DNA from: Henriciella litoralis
Lineage (GTDB): Bacteria > Pseudomonadota > Alphaproteobacteria > Caulobacterales > Hyphomonadaceae
Direction: 5' to 3'
Assembly: GCF_002088935.1 (NCBI RefSeq)
Contig: NZ_NCSS01000006.1
Span: forward strand, 1,396,407-1,460,406
Length of the DNA: 64,000 nucleotides
The notes below the pieces were generated by a model. That model searched no databases, had not been told where the DNA came from, and worked only from the letters and a program-made list of their open reading frames with translations. The position numbers and the translations under genes are program-made. The stretch's first letter is position 1; each line of letters opens with the position of its first letter. This document shows, piece after piece, positions 1 through 8,247 of the stretch.

Positions 1-298
1 CCAGCGCATCGCCACAATCGCTGCACGCAAGCCTGCCGTCTACATCGCCGAAAACACCCCACCAGACGAACACCTGTCCGCTTTGGACGCCGCGCGCGAA
101 TTGCTCGCACTCGGCCTTCGTCCATTGGAAGGGTTTGATCTTGCCAGACTGGCTCAGCTGACAGGTGCAATGCCACCGTCAGACAAGATCGAGGATCTCG
201 TCTCTGCCGGTCTCGTCACACATTCAGGCAGCCATATCGCGCTGACCGCGTCCGGGCGGCTCCTCGCCGACAGGATCACGATGGAGCTTGCGCCCTAA
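1..298 (+). CDS. hemW: Heme chaperone HemW (radical SAM, coproporphyrinogen oxidase-like), C-terminal end only
   Basis: The reading frame is open from the first bases and ends at TAA 296-298, so about 98 C-terminal residues of a longer protein are present. The tail has the HemW arrangement: a helix with ARELLALGLRPLEGFDL, then a small winged-helix-like segment ending in LTASGRLLADRI and EL. The radical SAM core with its CxxxCxxC cluster would lie left of the window. HemW-family proteins are cytoplasmic and are thought to insert or transfer heme; older annotations call them oxygen-independent coproporphyrinogen III oxidase. The gene converges on the SDR gene, with a 4-base overlap of stop regions. 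The family call rests on the C-terminal pattern only. Confidence 0.72.
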   Translation, partial: QRIATIAARKPAVYIAENTPPDEHLSALDAARELLALGLRPLEGFDLARLAQLTGAMPPSDKIEDLVSAGLVTHSGSHIALTASGRLLADRITMELAP

Positions 299-1116
299 TC
301 CTTTGACGCTTCCCGCATCCGGCGAGAACGCTCATTCATGATCGCGCGCCCCAGTGGCTCCGGCAGTATCTTGGTCAGCGTGGTGATGCCCTTATTGACC
401 ATCCCTGGCACGACAACGGGCTGTCCCTTGCTGACCGCATCGATACCGGCTGCGACAACAGGCTTTGCCTCCATCCACATCCAGTCAGGCGCAGCTTCCA
501 TCTGCTCGCGCGATCCATTCACATCATGAAACTCGCTCTCGGTTAGACCTGGGCAAAGCGCGGTACAGTGAATGTCATGCCCGGCCGCCTTGGCGTCGGC
601 ATGCAGGCTTTCAGAGAATTTGATGATTCCCGCCTTCACGCTGCCATAGAGGGTCTGGCCCGATGTGCCCGGCGTATATCCGGCAACTGAGGCCACATTG
701 ATGATCCGCCCGAAATTACGCTCGACCATGCCCGGCAAGAGTTTATGTGCCAGTTCAATGGGCGCACTATACAGCACACGTATAAACTTCTCTTGCTCGG
801 CCCAGTCTGTCGTGAAGAAGGTGCCCGAAACGCCATAGCCCGCATTATTGACCAATCCGTCGACATGCCGCCCGGCCTCTTTCAGGGTCGCCAATATGTC
901 ATCGACGCTATCGGGACGCGCCAGATCCTGACTGATCACGATCGTCGCAACATGATATTTTTCCTCAATGTCGCGGGCGAGCTTCGCCAGACGGTCCAGA
1001 CGGCGCGCCGTCAGCGCGACATCCCAGCCCTTCGCGGCATACTGCCGGGCGAATTCTGCCCCTAATCCAGCTGATGCGCCCGTGATTAAGGCAAGTCTGT
1101 TTGTTTTTTGCGGCAT
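295..1116 (-). CDS. Short-chain dehydrogenase/reductase (SDR), NAD(P)-dependent
   Basis: This is a complete 273-residue classical SDR. The Rossmann cofactor motif TGASAGLG is at residues 12-19, NNAG at 90-93, and the catalytic Ser-Tyr-Lys set is S143, Y157 and K161 (YGSVK). The arginines after the first beta strand (TARRLDRL) favour NADP(H). ATG is preceded by GGAAGGG about 10 bases upstream. The gene is divergent from the TonB-dependent receptor at 1278, with about 160 bases between the starts. The substrate cannot be read from the sequence; close relatives are annotated only as SDR family oxidoreductases. It is likely a soluble cytoplasmic enzyme acting on an alcohol or ketone. Confidence 0.88.
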   Translation of the reverse strand: MPQKTNRLALITGASAGLGAEFARQYAAKGWDVALTARRLDRLAKLARDIEEKYHVATIVISQDLARPDSVDDILATLKEAGRHVDGLVNNAGYGVSGTFFTTDWAEQEKFIRVLYSAPIELAHKLLPGMVERNFGRIINVASVAGYTPGTSGQTLYGSVKAGIIKFSESLHADAKAAGHDIHCTALCPGLTESEFHDVNGSREQMEAAPDWMWMEAKPVVAAGIDAVSKGQPVVVPGMVNKGITTLTKILPEPLGRAIMNERSRRMREASKD

Positions 1117-1277
1117 TTAGACTTTTCCCTTCCAATATTGCATTGAGGCAACTGTCACAATTTCGCCACGGTTGCGCATCGACGACGGTTTATCACCTTG
1201 TTTCATTTCTCTCGCTCCCTCACATGTGCAGGACTCTCGGAGCGCTAAACTGTTCCGGCGTACACAAGGAATAACAA

Positions 1278-3692
1278 ATGACTCATCTCAAAAAAATGCT
1301 CTGTGCAGCGGCTCCAATAAGCCTGATCCTCGCCTCCCCAGCAATCGCCCAAGACTCCTCTCCCTCCAGCGAGGAGCTGAGACAGTCCTCCGTCGTCGTC
1401 ACCGGGACGCGCAGCACGGACCGCACGGCCCTCGAAACTGCAGTGCCCGTTGACGTCTTTCCTGTTTCCGAACTGACGGAATCCGGCCGCGTCGAACTCA
1501 ACCAGATCCTTGCGACCACTGTTCCCAGCTTCAACTTCAACCAGACCGCCATCAATGATGGCACCGACATCATCCGCCCGGCAACGCTGCGCGGCCTGTC
1601 GCCAGACCAGACGCTCGTCCTGCTGAATGGCAAGCGGCGTCACACCTCAGCTCTGGTCAATATCAACGGGTCGGTGGGCCGCGGCTCCGCTGCCGTCGAT
1701 CTCAACTCGATTCCAACTTCGGCGATCGGCAGTGTCCAGGTCCTGCGCGATGGCGCCTCGGCTCAATACGGCTCTGATGCGATTGCAGGCGTCATCAACG
1801 TCTTGCTGCGCGAAGACAGCTCTGGCGGCGGCGTGAACGTTCGTTACGGCGCACATGTCACAGACCCCGAGGGCCTCAACCGTAGCGAAATTGACGGTCA
1901 GACCACCACAGTCGGCGGCTGGGCTGGATTCGGCCTTGGCGAAGACGGCTTCCTGACCGTTTCCGGGGAATACTCCCTTCGCCAACGCTCCAACCGCGCC
2001 GGGCTGGACCCGCGCCAGCAATTTCCTGACGATCCTGCGTTCGCTGATGCCGAACGTAACTTCAACCGCCTGAACCATGTCTACGGCAATGGCCGGACCG
2101 AGAACATAAACTTCTTCTTCAATTCCGGATACGAACTGGACAATGGCATGGAGCTCTATGCCTTTGGCGGCGTGCAGGACCGTGAGGGCGAAAGCCCCGG
2201 CTTCTACCGGCGTGCCAGCGACTCCCGCAACATCCCTTCAATCTATCCAGAAGGCTTTCTGCCTGTCATCGGCGGTGATGTGCTCGACACCAGTCTTGGC
2301 GGCGGCGTCCGCGGCACCGTCAGCGGCTGGGACTATGATGTCAGCGGCGTCTACGGCTCGAACGAACTCGAATATTCGGTGAACAACTCGCTCAACGTGT
2401 CGCTTGGCCCGACGAGCCAGACCAGCTTCGACGCTGGCACGCTGTCGTTTGACCAGTTCACGTTGAACGCAGACATCGTCCGCACCTTCGACACCCTCCT
2501 GCCGGGCACCACGACGCTCGCCTTTGGGGCCGAATACCGCGACGAGAGCTATGAAATCGAAGCAGGCGAAGAAGCTTCCTACATCGCTGGGCCCTTCCCC
2601 GGTGCTGCAGGCAGCCAGGTCTTCCCCGGCTTCACACCCCAGTCCGAAGTCGATGAGAGCCGCGACGCGTCCAGCCTCTACGGTGAAATCGAATGGGAGC
2701 CGAATGACCGCACACTTCTCTCCGCTGCGATGCGCTACGAGAACTTCTCTGACTTTGGCGATACGGTAACAGGCAAAATAGCTGGCCGGTATGATTTCAC
2801 CGACATGATCGCCGTTCGCGGCGCCATTTCAACCGGCTTCCGGGCGCCAAGCCTGCAGCAGCAATTCTTCACTACGACATCGACGAACTTCATTGATGGT
2901 GTTCCGTTTGAAGTCGGCACGTTCCCGGCAACCTCGGATGCCGCCATTGCCCTCGGCGGCGGACAACTCGATGCCGAAGAATCGATCAGCTATTCCCTGG
3001 GTACGGTGATCACACCGACGCCTGACTGGTTCGTAACGATCGACGCCTACCGCATCGATATCGACGACCAGATCTTCCTGTCGGAAAACCTCTCCGGGCC
3101 TGAAGTGGACGCTGTTCTGGCCGATGCAGGCGTCACCGGCGTTCAGCTGATCCGCTTCTTCCAGAACGGTATCGAGACTGAGACCACCGGTGTCGACATC
3201 GTCACCAAATATGACTTCGATCTCAATGAGATGGGTGATCTCAGCGTGTCCGCTGCGTTCAACTACTCCAAGACGGAAGTCACCAGTGTGCCGGAAAACA
3301 AGGTCATTCCGGGTCTGCTTCTCTTCGGTCGTGATCGGACCCTTACGCTTGAGGAAAGCGCGCCTGAGACCAAGCTGATCCTGGCGGCTGACTATGATTA
3401 CAAGCTGGCCAATTTCAACGTCCGCGCCACGCGGTATGGTGACGTTCTGGTGCCGTCCAGCAATCCGGCTAATGACTACACGCTGGATGCAGAATGGATT
3501 CTTGATGCGTCTGTCGATGTGGACCTGACCGAGCGGGTCTCCGTGGGTATCGGGGCAGACAATTTGCTCGACCAGTATCCGACACAGACCCCGGATGCAC
3601 TCAGCTTCAACGGGATCTTCCCTTATTCCAGCCGTAGCCCGTTTGGGTTTGCAGGACGGTTCCTGTACGCCCGCGCAAGCTACAACTGGTAG
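1278..3692 (+). CDS. TonB-dependent outer-membrane receptor
   Basis: The 804-residue precursor has a signal peptide ending near residue 25 (SPAIAQ). A plug domain follows (VVVTGTRSTDR near the start, then TLRGLSPDQTLVLLNGKRRH and the RDGASAQYGSDAIAGVINV plug core), then a beta-barrel ending in an aromatic residue (ASYNW). ATG has an AAGGAA ribosome site 6-7 bases upstream. Such receptors import siderophores, vitamin B12, carbohydrates or other scarce solutes using TonB-ExbBD energy. There is no FecA-like signalling extension and no neighbouring sigma/anti-sigma pair, so substrate and control are unknown. A hairpin with no T-tract lies between this stop and the convergent methyltransferase stop (about 3714-3743). 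Confidence 0.93.
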   Translation: MTHLKKMLCAAAPISLILASPAIAQDSSPSSEELRQSSVVVTGTRSTDRTALETAVPVDVFPVSELTESGRVELNQILATTVPSFNFNQTAINDGTDIIRPATLRGLSPDQTLVLLNGKRRHTSALVNINGSVGRGSAAVDLNSIPTSAIGSVQVLRDGASAQYGSDAIAGVINVLLREDSSGGGVNVRYGAHVTDPEGLNRSEIDGQTTTVGGWAGFGLGEDGFLTVSGEYSLRQRSNRAGLDPRQQFPDDPAFADAERNFNRLNHVYGNGRTENINFFFNSGYELDNGMELYAFGGVQDREGESPGFYRRASDSRNIPSIYPEGFLPVIGGDVLDTSLGGGVRGTVSGWDYDVSGVYGSNELEYSVNNSLNVSLGPTSQTSFDAGTLSFDQFTLNADIVRTFDTLLPGTTTLAFGAEYRDESYEIEAGEEASYIAGPFPGAAGSQVFPGFTPQSEVDESRDASSLYGEIEWEPNDRTLLSAAMRYENFSDFGDTVTGKIAGRYDFTDMIAVRGAISTGFRAPSLQQQFFTTTSTNFIDGVPFEVGTFPATSDAAIALGGGQLDAEESISYSLGTVITPTPDWFVTIDAYRIDIDDQIFLSENLSGPEVDAVLADAGVTGVQLIRFFQNGIETETTGVDIVTKYDFDLNEMGDLSVSAAFNYSKTEVTSVPENKVIPGLLLFGRDRTLTLEESAPETKLILAADYDYKLANFNVRATRYGDVLVPSSNPANDYTLDAEWILDASVDVDLTERVSVGIGADNLLDQYPTQTPDALSFNGIFPYSSRSPFGFAGRFLYARASYNW

Positions 3693-3744
3693 GCTGTAAA
3701 ATAACGAACCGGGCATGCCGCTCCCTGCAAGGGGGGCGGCATGT

Positions 3745-4821
3745 TCATGTCCGGGCAGCCGTTTTGCGCCAGACATTCACTTTCGTGAGGAAGGCATTGG
3801 TGGATCGCTCCAGCCCAAAGCCGGCATCAATCATCGGCGGCTCAAAATCATAGCCGAGATATTCCTTGTAATAGGGCTCGTGAAAGCCTTCCGGGAAATA
3901 TTCCAGAATGCCATCGAGGCCCGACTCATCGCCAAACTGAAGACTGTCGGCCACGATAAAAGCTCCACCCGGTTTCAACACGCGCGCAGCCTCTTTCATG
4001 ACGGCCCGGCGGGTCTGTAGCGGCAATTCATGGAAGAGGTAGATCGACACGATGATGTCGCAGCTCTCATCCTCCAGCGGCATGACTTCGGCCTGCCCCT
4101 CTATGATCTCTACCTGCGGCCATGGCGCGACCTGTTTGCGGGCACGCTCAGCATAGTTCGGTGAAAGGTCCAGACCGCTCGCCTTGAGACGCGGGAAGGC
4201 CCGCATCGTCTCGCGCAGGAACCGCCCGGTGCCGCAGGCCAAGTCCAGCAGCTGGACCTCACGCTGGTCGCGGCCCTTCATCTCATGCGCGATCTCAGCT
4301 AGCGCGGCGCGCCGCATCGCATCGGCCGATCCGGTAAACAGAGCCTCGACCTGATGATCATAGAGCTTGGCACTTTCATCAGAGAGCCAGCCATCGGTCT
4401 GATAGTGGAAGTTCTGGCGGTAATAATCGGGATATCGGTTACTGCCCTCCAGCCTTTCGGCCACCTCGTCGCCGTCGCGCGCCACACGGCGGCGGTCCAC
4501 TTCGGCAACATCTTTCAGAAAGTGCCGCGCGCGTTTGACCGCCTTCGGCAAATCCGACAGCCGCACATCCTCAGGCTTGGGGTAGAGACCCGCCTCGATA
4601 TTCGCCCGGTCTTGCGCAAACAGCCGGAAGAAGGACGCTCGTAGCTGCTTGGTATCGACCGGATTGGACGGCACGAATTTCGGCTCGCCTGGCCGGTTGA
4701 ACCCGGCAGACCGGCGCTTCGCAATCGCATATTGCGCACCATACCAGGCGGACCGAAGCCCTTGCGCTGCTGTGTACCGCGCCCGCGCGGCGGTTTTGCC
4801 CGTCTCATCAAGAATGCTCAT
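3745..4821 (-). CDS. Class I SAM-dependent methyltransferase
   Basis: The SAM-binding motif I DLACGTG is near residues 193-199 of the 358-residue form. The acidic motif II is in SGLDLSPNYAERA and motif III in SCDIIVSIYLFHELP, followed by RVLKPGGAFIVADS. The roughly 180-residue N-terminal part (GLRSAWYGAQYAIAKRRSAGFNRP) is not part of the methyltransferase fold and may recognise substrate. The frame extends to a GTG at 4863, but the ATG at 4821 (MSILDETGK) fits better. It converges on the TonB receptor and diverges from the glycine-zipper gene. The substrate is unknown; the UbiE/COQ5-like core suggests a small-molecule acceptor. No specificity domain of a DNA methylase is present. Confidence 0.85.
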   Translation of the reverse strand: MSILDETGKTAARARYTAAQGLRSAWYGAQYAIAKRRSAGFNRPGEPKFVPSNPVDTKQLRASFFRLFAQDRANIEAGLYPKPEDVRLSDLPKAVKRARHFLKDVAEVDRRRVARDGDEVAERLEGSNRYPDYYRQNFHYQTDGWLSDESAKLYDHQVEALFTGSADAMRRAALAEIAHEMKGRDQREVQLLDLACGTGRFLRETMRAFPRLKASGLDLSPNYAERARKQVAPWPQVEIIEGQAEVMPLEDESCDIIVSIYLFHELPLQTRRAVMKEAARVLKPGGAFIVADSLQFGDESGLDGILEYFPEGFHEPYYKEYLGYDFEPPMIDAGFGLERSTNAFLTKVNVWRKTAART

Positions 4822-4978
4822 GCCCAAAAGATGGTGCACAGCGGCTGTTCCGTCCAGTGGCACAATTAATGCACTGAAAACTATGAAAATTTCCCTTCAG
4901 CCTGCATTCAGGCTCGTTTGGTATAGTTGGAAGTGTAGAAACAGGGCGCTTATGTCCTGCGACCAAAGGAGATCACGC

Positions 4979-5830
4979 ATGCCCAATATGAAGATGGCAA
5001 TTATCGGCAGTACAGCAGCTCTCGCGCTCTGCCTGCCTGCGGGTGCCCAGTCATATGGGTATTCGACCTACAATAATGGTTACCAGTCCAGCTATGGTCA
5101 CCAACAGCCTGCCTATAACCGCAATTGCGAGACGACCCGTCGCTCGAACCAGACCGCAGGCGGCCTTCTTGGCGCCGTGGCGGGTGGCCTGATTGGTGCG
5201 GCCATCGCAGACGACGATGACGACGATTACCGTCGCCGCGGCCACTCGCGTTACAATCGCGGCTATAACCGGGGTTACAATTACGGCTATCGCGGACGCG
5301 GTCACCGCAGCAATGGCAATGGCGACCAGGTTGCCGGTGCCGTCATCGGCGCGGTTGTCGGCGGCCTTGCCGGCAGTGCGATCGGCGGCAGCGCAACCAA
5401 TTGCGACCGCACGGCCTACAACACCACGCACAACCCACGCTATGGCAACCAGACGGTCTACGCCCCTACCCGCCAGCCATACGACAATAATGGCTACAAT
5501 CGCGGCTATAACAGCTATGATAGCTATGGCGGCACCACGACGACCTATGGCGGTCAGCCAACCTATAGCAGCAACTCCTACGAGTATCCGCAGGACAGCT
5601 ATTACGGCAATGATCCGTACAATAGCGGCGACGAGCTCTACGGCAGCTCAAGCTATGGCAGCACCACCTATGACACGTCATATGGCGCCACCACCGGCGC
5701 GACGACGACTGGCTACAATGCCGGCTACTCCGCCCCGCGCGACACCGGCGAATGCCGCACCGTCTATCGCGGCAACCAGCCCGCCACCGCCTGTAACGTC
5801 GGCGGCGACCGCTGGGAATTCGTGAACTAG
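4979..5830 (+). CDS. Secreted glycine-zipper 2TM-domain protein with Tyr/Asn/Gly-rich tail
   Basis: ATG at 4979 has AAAGGAG 7-8 bases upstream and gives a 283-residue protein with a clean signal peptide (cleavage near residue 23, AGAQS). Two glycine-zipper segments follow: one around residues 58-80 (TAGGLLGAVAGGLIGAAIA), ending in an acidic run DDDDDDY, and one around 112-138 (AGAVIGAVVGGLAGSAIGG). The remainder is low-complexity, dominated by Tyr, Asn, Ser, Gly and Thr (repeated NRGYN and SYG-type units). It ends in a short conserved tail with two Cys (GECRTVYRG, TACNVGG, WEFVN). Such proteins are associated with the outer membrane or periplasm. The exact role is unknown. Confidence 0.8.
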   Translation: MPNMKMAIIGSTAALALCLPAGAQSYGYSTYNNGYQSSYGHQQPAYNRNCETTRRSNQTAGGLLGAVAGGLIGAAIADDDDDDYRRRGHSRYNRGYNRGYNYGYRGRGHRSNGNGDQVAGAVIGAVVGGLAGSAIGGSATNCDRTAYNTTHNPRYGNQTVYAPTRQPYDNNGYNRGYNSYDSYGGTTTTYGGQPTYSSNSYEYPQDSYYGNDPYNSGDELYGSSSYGSTTYDTSYGATTGATTTGYNAGYSAPRDTGECRTVYRGNQPATACNVGGDRWEFVN

Positions 5831-5853
5831 ACGAAACCTCGCATCAAAATCAG

Positions 5854-5893
5854 ACGGCCTCGCCCTTCGACAAGCTCAGGGTGAGGCCGTTTT
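5854..5893 (+). terminator. Rho-independent terminator built from an interspersed repeat
   Basis: The arms at 5854-5866 and 5878-5890 form a 13-bp stem with one G-U pair (ACGGCCTCGCCCT against AGGGTGAGGCCGT), with TTTT after the stem. The loop contains TTCGACAAGCTC, the core of a repeat frequent in alphaproteobacterial genomes. It lies 24 bases after the stop of the glycine-zipper gene and is well placed to end that transcript. Confidence 0.75.
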
Positions 5894-5943
5894 GCATTGC
5901 GGCACGCACAGCTCATCGATAACCCGTCCTGAGCCCGCCCCAA

Positions 5944-5993
5944 CCTCATCCTGATCCCGCCCAAACCTCATCCTGAGCCTGTCGAAGGATGAA
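5944..5993. repeat. Degenerate tandem copies of the CCTCATCCTGA / TCGAAGGATGA interspersed repeat
   Basis: Units of about 20 bases, CCTCATCCTGATCCCGCCC and CCTCATCCTGAGCCTGTCG, lie in direct order, preceded by a more degenerate CCTGAGCCCGCCC at about 5928. The last unit forms a hairpin (CTCATCCT against AGGATGA). It shares the core of the terminator repeat at 5854 in inverted orientation. This is a non-coding mobile-type palindromic repeat rather than a gene. Confidence 0.65.
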
Positions 5994-6004
5994 GCCACCA
6001 AGCG

Positions 6005-6556
6005 CTAAAGTCTGGCCGCCTCCACAATCATCCGCGCACAGACCTCCGCAGTCTCCTCGTCCGTCCAGACCTCAAGATCATAGTCATGGCCCGCATGCAC
6101 CCGCGAATACTGCCAGCGCGCCATACCAATGTCGCGGTCCCCCCGCGCGCGCTCGCGCTGTTCGGCTGTCTCGAGCGAACAGCGCACTGCAACGAAAGTC
6201 ACTGAATGTTTGGCCAGCACTTCGCGATAGTGCGCCTGATCATCAGCCCCCAGCATGACATCATCAACCACCAGATCGAGCCCCTGATCGGCGAGCGCAG
6301 CAACTGAGGTTCGCATGCCCCGCATCAGGGCGGCGCCGTAGGACCCCGTCCCGATCTCGACTTCCGCAGGCTCAGCGCCCGGAACCAGCTGAAAACTGAA
6401 TGCCTCGTCGTCATTGGCAAAACGCGGCGGCATCATCTCCAGAAAGTCATCCATGCTGACGCGCAGCACAGGGCCGCTCGCAAAGCGCTGGATCGCTCCG
6501 GCCAGTGTCGACTTGCCCGCACTGCTCGTCCCGTTGAGAATGACGATTTTCGCCAT
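6005..6556 (-). CDS. P-loop small-molecule kinase, chloramphenicol-phosphotransferase-like fold
   Basis: The 183-residue protein has a Walker A motif at residues 9-17 (GTSSAGKST). A conserved VSMDDFLEMMP follows, where the first Asp is the likely catalytic base or substrate contact, then a LVVDDVML Walker-B-like strand and VAVRCSLETAEQRERARGDR. This matches the chloramphenicol phosphotransferase-like family. Most genomic members have no shown role in resistance and probably phosphorylate an endogenous hydroxyl substrate. Its stop side faces the repeat spacer and its start is 12 bases from the stop of the ThDP enzyme gene upstream on the same strand, so the two are probably one transcript. Confidence 0.75.
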   Translation of the reverse strand: MAKIVILNGTSSAGKSTLAGAIQRFASGPVLRVSMDDFLEMMPPRFANDDEAFSFQLVPGAEPAEVEIGTGSYGAALMRGMRTSVAALADQGLDLVVDDVMLGADDQAHYREVLAKHSVTFVAVRCSLETAEQRERARGDRDIGMARWQYSRVHAGHDYDLEVWTDEETAEVCARMIVEAARL

Positions 6557-6568
6557 ACCCGCCCTCTA

Positions 6569-8137
6569 TCAGCCCGGCACAAGCGCCGCGATCAGCCTTG
6601 GCCCCGGCGTCTTCATCGCCTCTTCAAAGGCGGCATCGAACTCTTCAGCCGTCGTTGCTGCCGTCGATGGAACGCCAACCGATTCAGCAAGGCTCACCCA
6701 GTCGATATCCGGCTCACCAATGGCCAGCATATCCTTCGCCGTTGGCCCCGGATTGCCCGCACCGGTACGGTGAAGCTCAATGTTCAGGATGCGATAGGTG
6801 TGATTGACGAAGACGATGACCGTCACATCGCACCCTTCGCGCACCATGCTCCAGAGCGCCTGATTGGTGTACATGCCCGCGCCATCTCCGGTCAGCGCAA
6901 TCACCTTCCGGTCCGGCGCCGCAACCGCTGCGCCGAGTGCCAGTGGCAGGCCCTGCCCGATGGCCCCGCCGGTCAGCATCATCCAGTCATGCGGCTCTGC
7001 GCCCTGCGTCCCCGCAAAGACCGGCAAGCTGTTGGACACGCCATCATCTGAAACAATTGCGTTCTCGGGCATGTGGCGCGCCACGCTTTTGCCAACTGCG
7101 GCAGCATTCAGCTCTCCGGTCGGCATATCCGGCTTGCGAAGCGATACCGGATCAGCTGGCGCGTTTGCGTCCAGCGCGTCGGCGAGCATCTTCAACGTCG
7201 CCGCGCTATCGGTATCATGCCCGCCAAGGCTCAATGTCTCGCAGCCTTCCGGCACGAGCAGGCTCGGCTTGCCCGGATAGGCAAAGAAGGCCGCTGGCAG
7301 CGAGGTGCCCGCAACCAGCATCAAATCCGTGCCCTCAAGATCGGCCATCGCGCCTTCTGCGAAATACTGCATGCGGTCGGGCGCAAAATGGCCCGCGCCG
7401 CGGCGTATCTTCCAGTAGAACGTGTCCGTCATCACGCGCAGACCCGCGCCCTTCAGACGGGCCGCCTGCTGAAGGCCCTCTTCGGTCAGCGCCGTGCCAT
7501 TGATCAGGATCAGCGGCGATTTCGCCCGTGCGATCGCGCCCTTGGCCGCCTCGATCTTCGCCGCAGGCGTCTGGCGTAGCGGTGGCACTTTGGCCTCTCC
7601 GCCTTTTTCCCCGCCCTCTTCCCAGGCCGAATCCGCTGGTAGGATCAGCGATACCGGCCCGGGCTCTGGTCCAAAGCTTGCGGCATAGGCTTCAGAGGCG
7701 AGCTTCCCGGTCACCTTCACGCTGTCGGCCGACTTGATCCAGATCGAGTTTGGCCCCGCGAGCCCCATAATGTCAGAATTGAGCGGCGCATCATATTTGC
7801 GATGCGGCACAGCATGATCGCCGATCACATTGATCATCGGCGTGTAGGCCCGCTTGGCGTTATGGATATTCGCCCCGCCATTCAGATACCCGGCACCGAG
7901 ATGCAGCAGCGTCATCGCCGGCTTGCCCGCGATCCGCGCATAGCCATCCGCAGCGCCTGTCGCGACGCCTTCAAACAGGCAAAGCACAGACTTGATCCGC
8001 GTCTCCCGGTCGAGCGCCGTCACAAGGTGCATCTCCGATGTCCCCGGATTGGCAAAACAGGCACCCACGCCATTATCTGCGAGGGTCGCAACCAGCGCAT
8101 CTGCGCCCGTCATCGTCGTCGTCACTGTGTCAGCCAT
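6569..8137 (-). CDS. Thiamine-diphosphate enzyme of the acetolactate synthase / benzoylformate decarboxylase superfamily
   Basis: The 522-residue protein has the three-domain ThDP layout. The N-terminal PYR domain carries the conserved Glu near residue 56 (LFEGVATGAADGYAR). The central domain runs about 190-330. The C-terminal PP domain has the ThDP motif GDG at 417-419 and the closing Asn at 445 (NHTYRILN). It is shorter than anabolic IlvB (about 570 residues), and no ilvN regulatory subunit is adjacent. A decarboxylase or carboligase on a 2-oxo acid is therefore more likely than branched-chain amino acid synthesis. It sits upstream of the kinase-like gene in the same direction. The substrate is not determined. 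Confidence 0.82.
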   Translation of the reverse strand: MADTVTTTMTGADALVATLADNGVGACFANPGTSEMHLVTALDRETRIKSVLCLFEGVATGAADGYARIAGKPAMTLLHLGAGYLNGGANIHNAKRAYTPMINVIGDHAVPHRKYDAPLNSDIMGLAGPNSIWIKSADSVKVTGKLASEAYAASFGPEPGPVSLILPADSAWEEGGEKGGEAKVPPLRQTPAAKIEAAKGAIARAKSPLILINGTALTEEGLQQAARLKGAGLRVMTDTFYWKIRRGAGHFAPDRMQYFAEGAMADLEGTDLMLVAGTSLPAAFFAYPGKPSLLVPEGCETLSLGGHDTDSAATLKMLADALDANAPADPVSLRKPDMPTGELNAAAVGKSVARHMPENAIVSDDGVSNSLPVFAGTQGAEPHDWMMLTGGAIGQGLPLALGAAVAAPDRKVIALTGDGAGMYTNQALWSMVREGCDVTVIVFVNHTYRILNIELHRTGAGNPGPTAKDMLAIGEPDIDWVSLAESVGVPSTAATTAEEFDAAFEEAMKTPGPRLIAALVPG

Positions 8138-8247
8138 CTCAACTCCTCTGCATTAGGCATTTACCGCTCTTGTGGCGGATCATGTCCAGCTTGGAAAGGG
8201 CAGAGACCGCGCGAGGGCTGCCGCGCAGCCTTGTCAGTCTGACGCGA

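Noticed and set aside
3714..3743. Terminator between the first TonB receptor and the methyltransferase
   Set aside because: The hairpin is convincing, but neither strand has a T-tract after it, so it is mentioned only within the gene entry.
3745..4821. Restriction-modification methylase
   Set aside because: The SAM domain is of the small-molecule type; no DPPY/NPPY motif, specificity subunit or nuclease gene is present.
6005..6556. Antibiotic resistance gene (chloramphenicol phosphotransferase)
   Set aside because: Only fold-level resemblance; no resistance context or mobile element is near, so it is called a small-molecule kinase-like ATPase.
6569..8137. Biosynthetic acetolactate synthase (ilvB)
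   Set aside because: The protein is shorter than IlvB and lacks an adjacent ilvN regulatory subunit; it is kept as a ThDP enzyme of unknown substrate.
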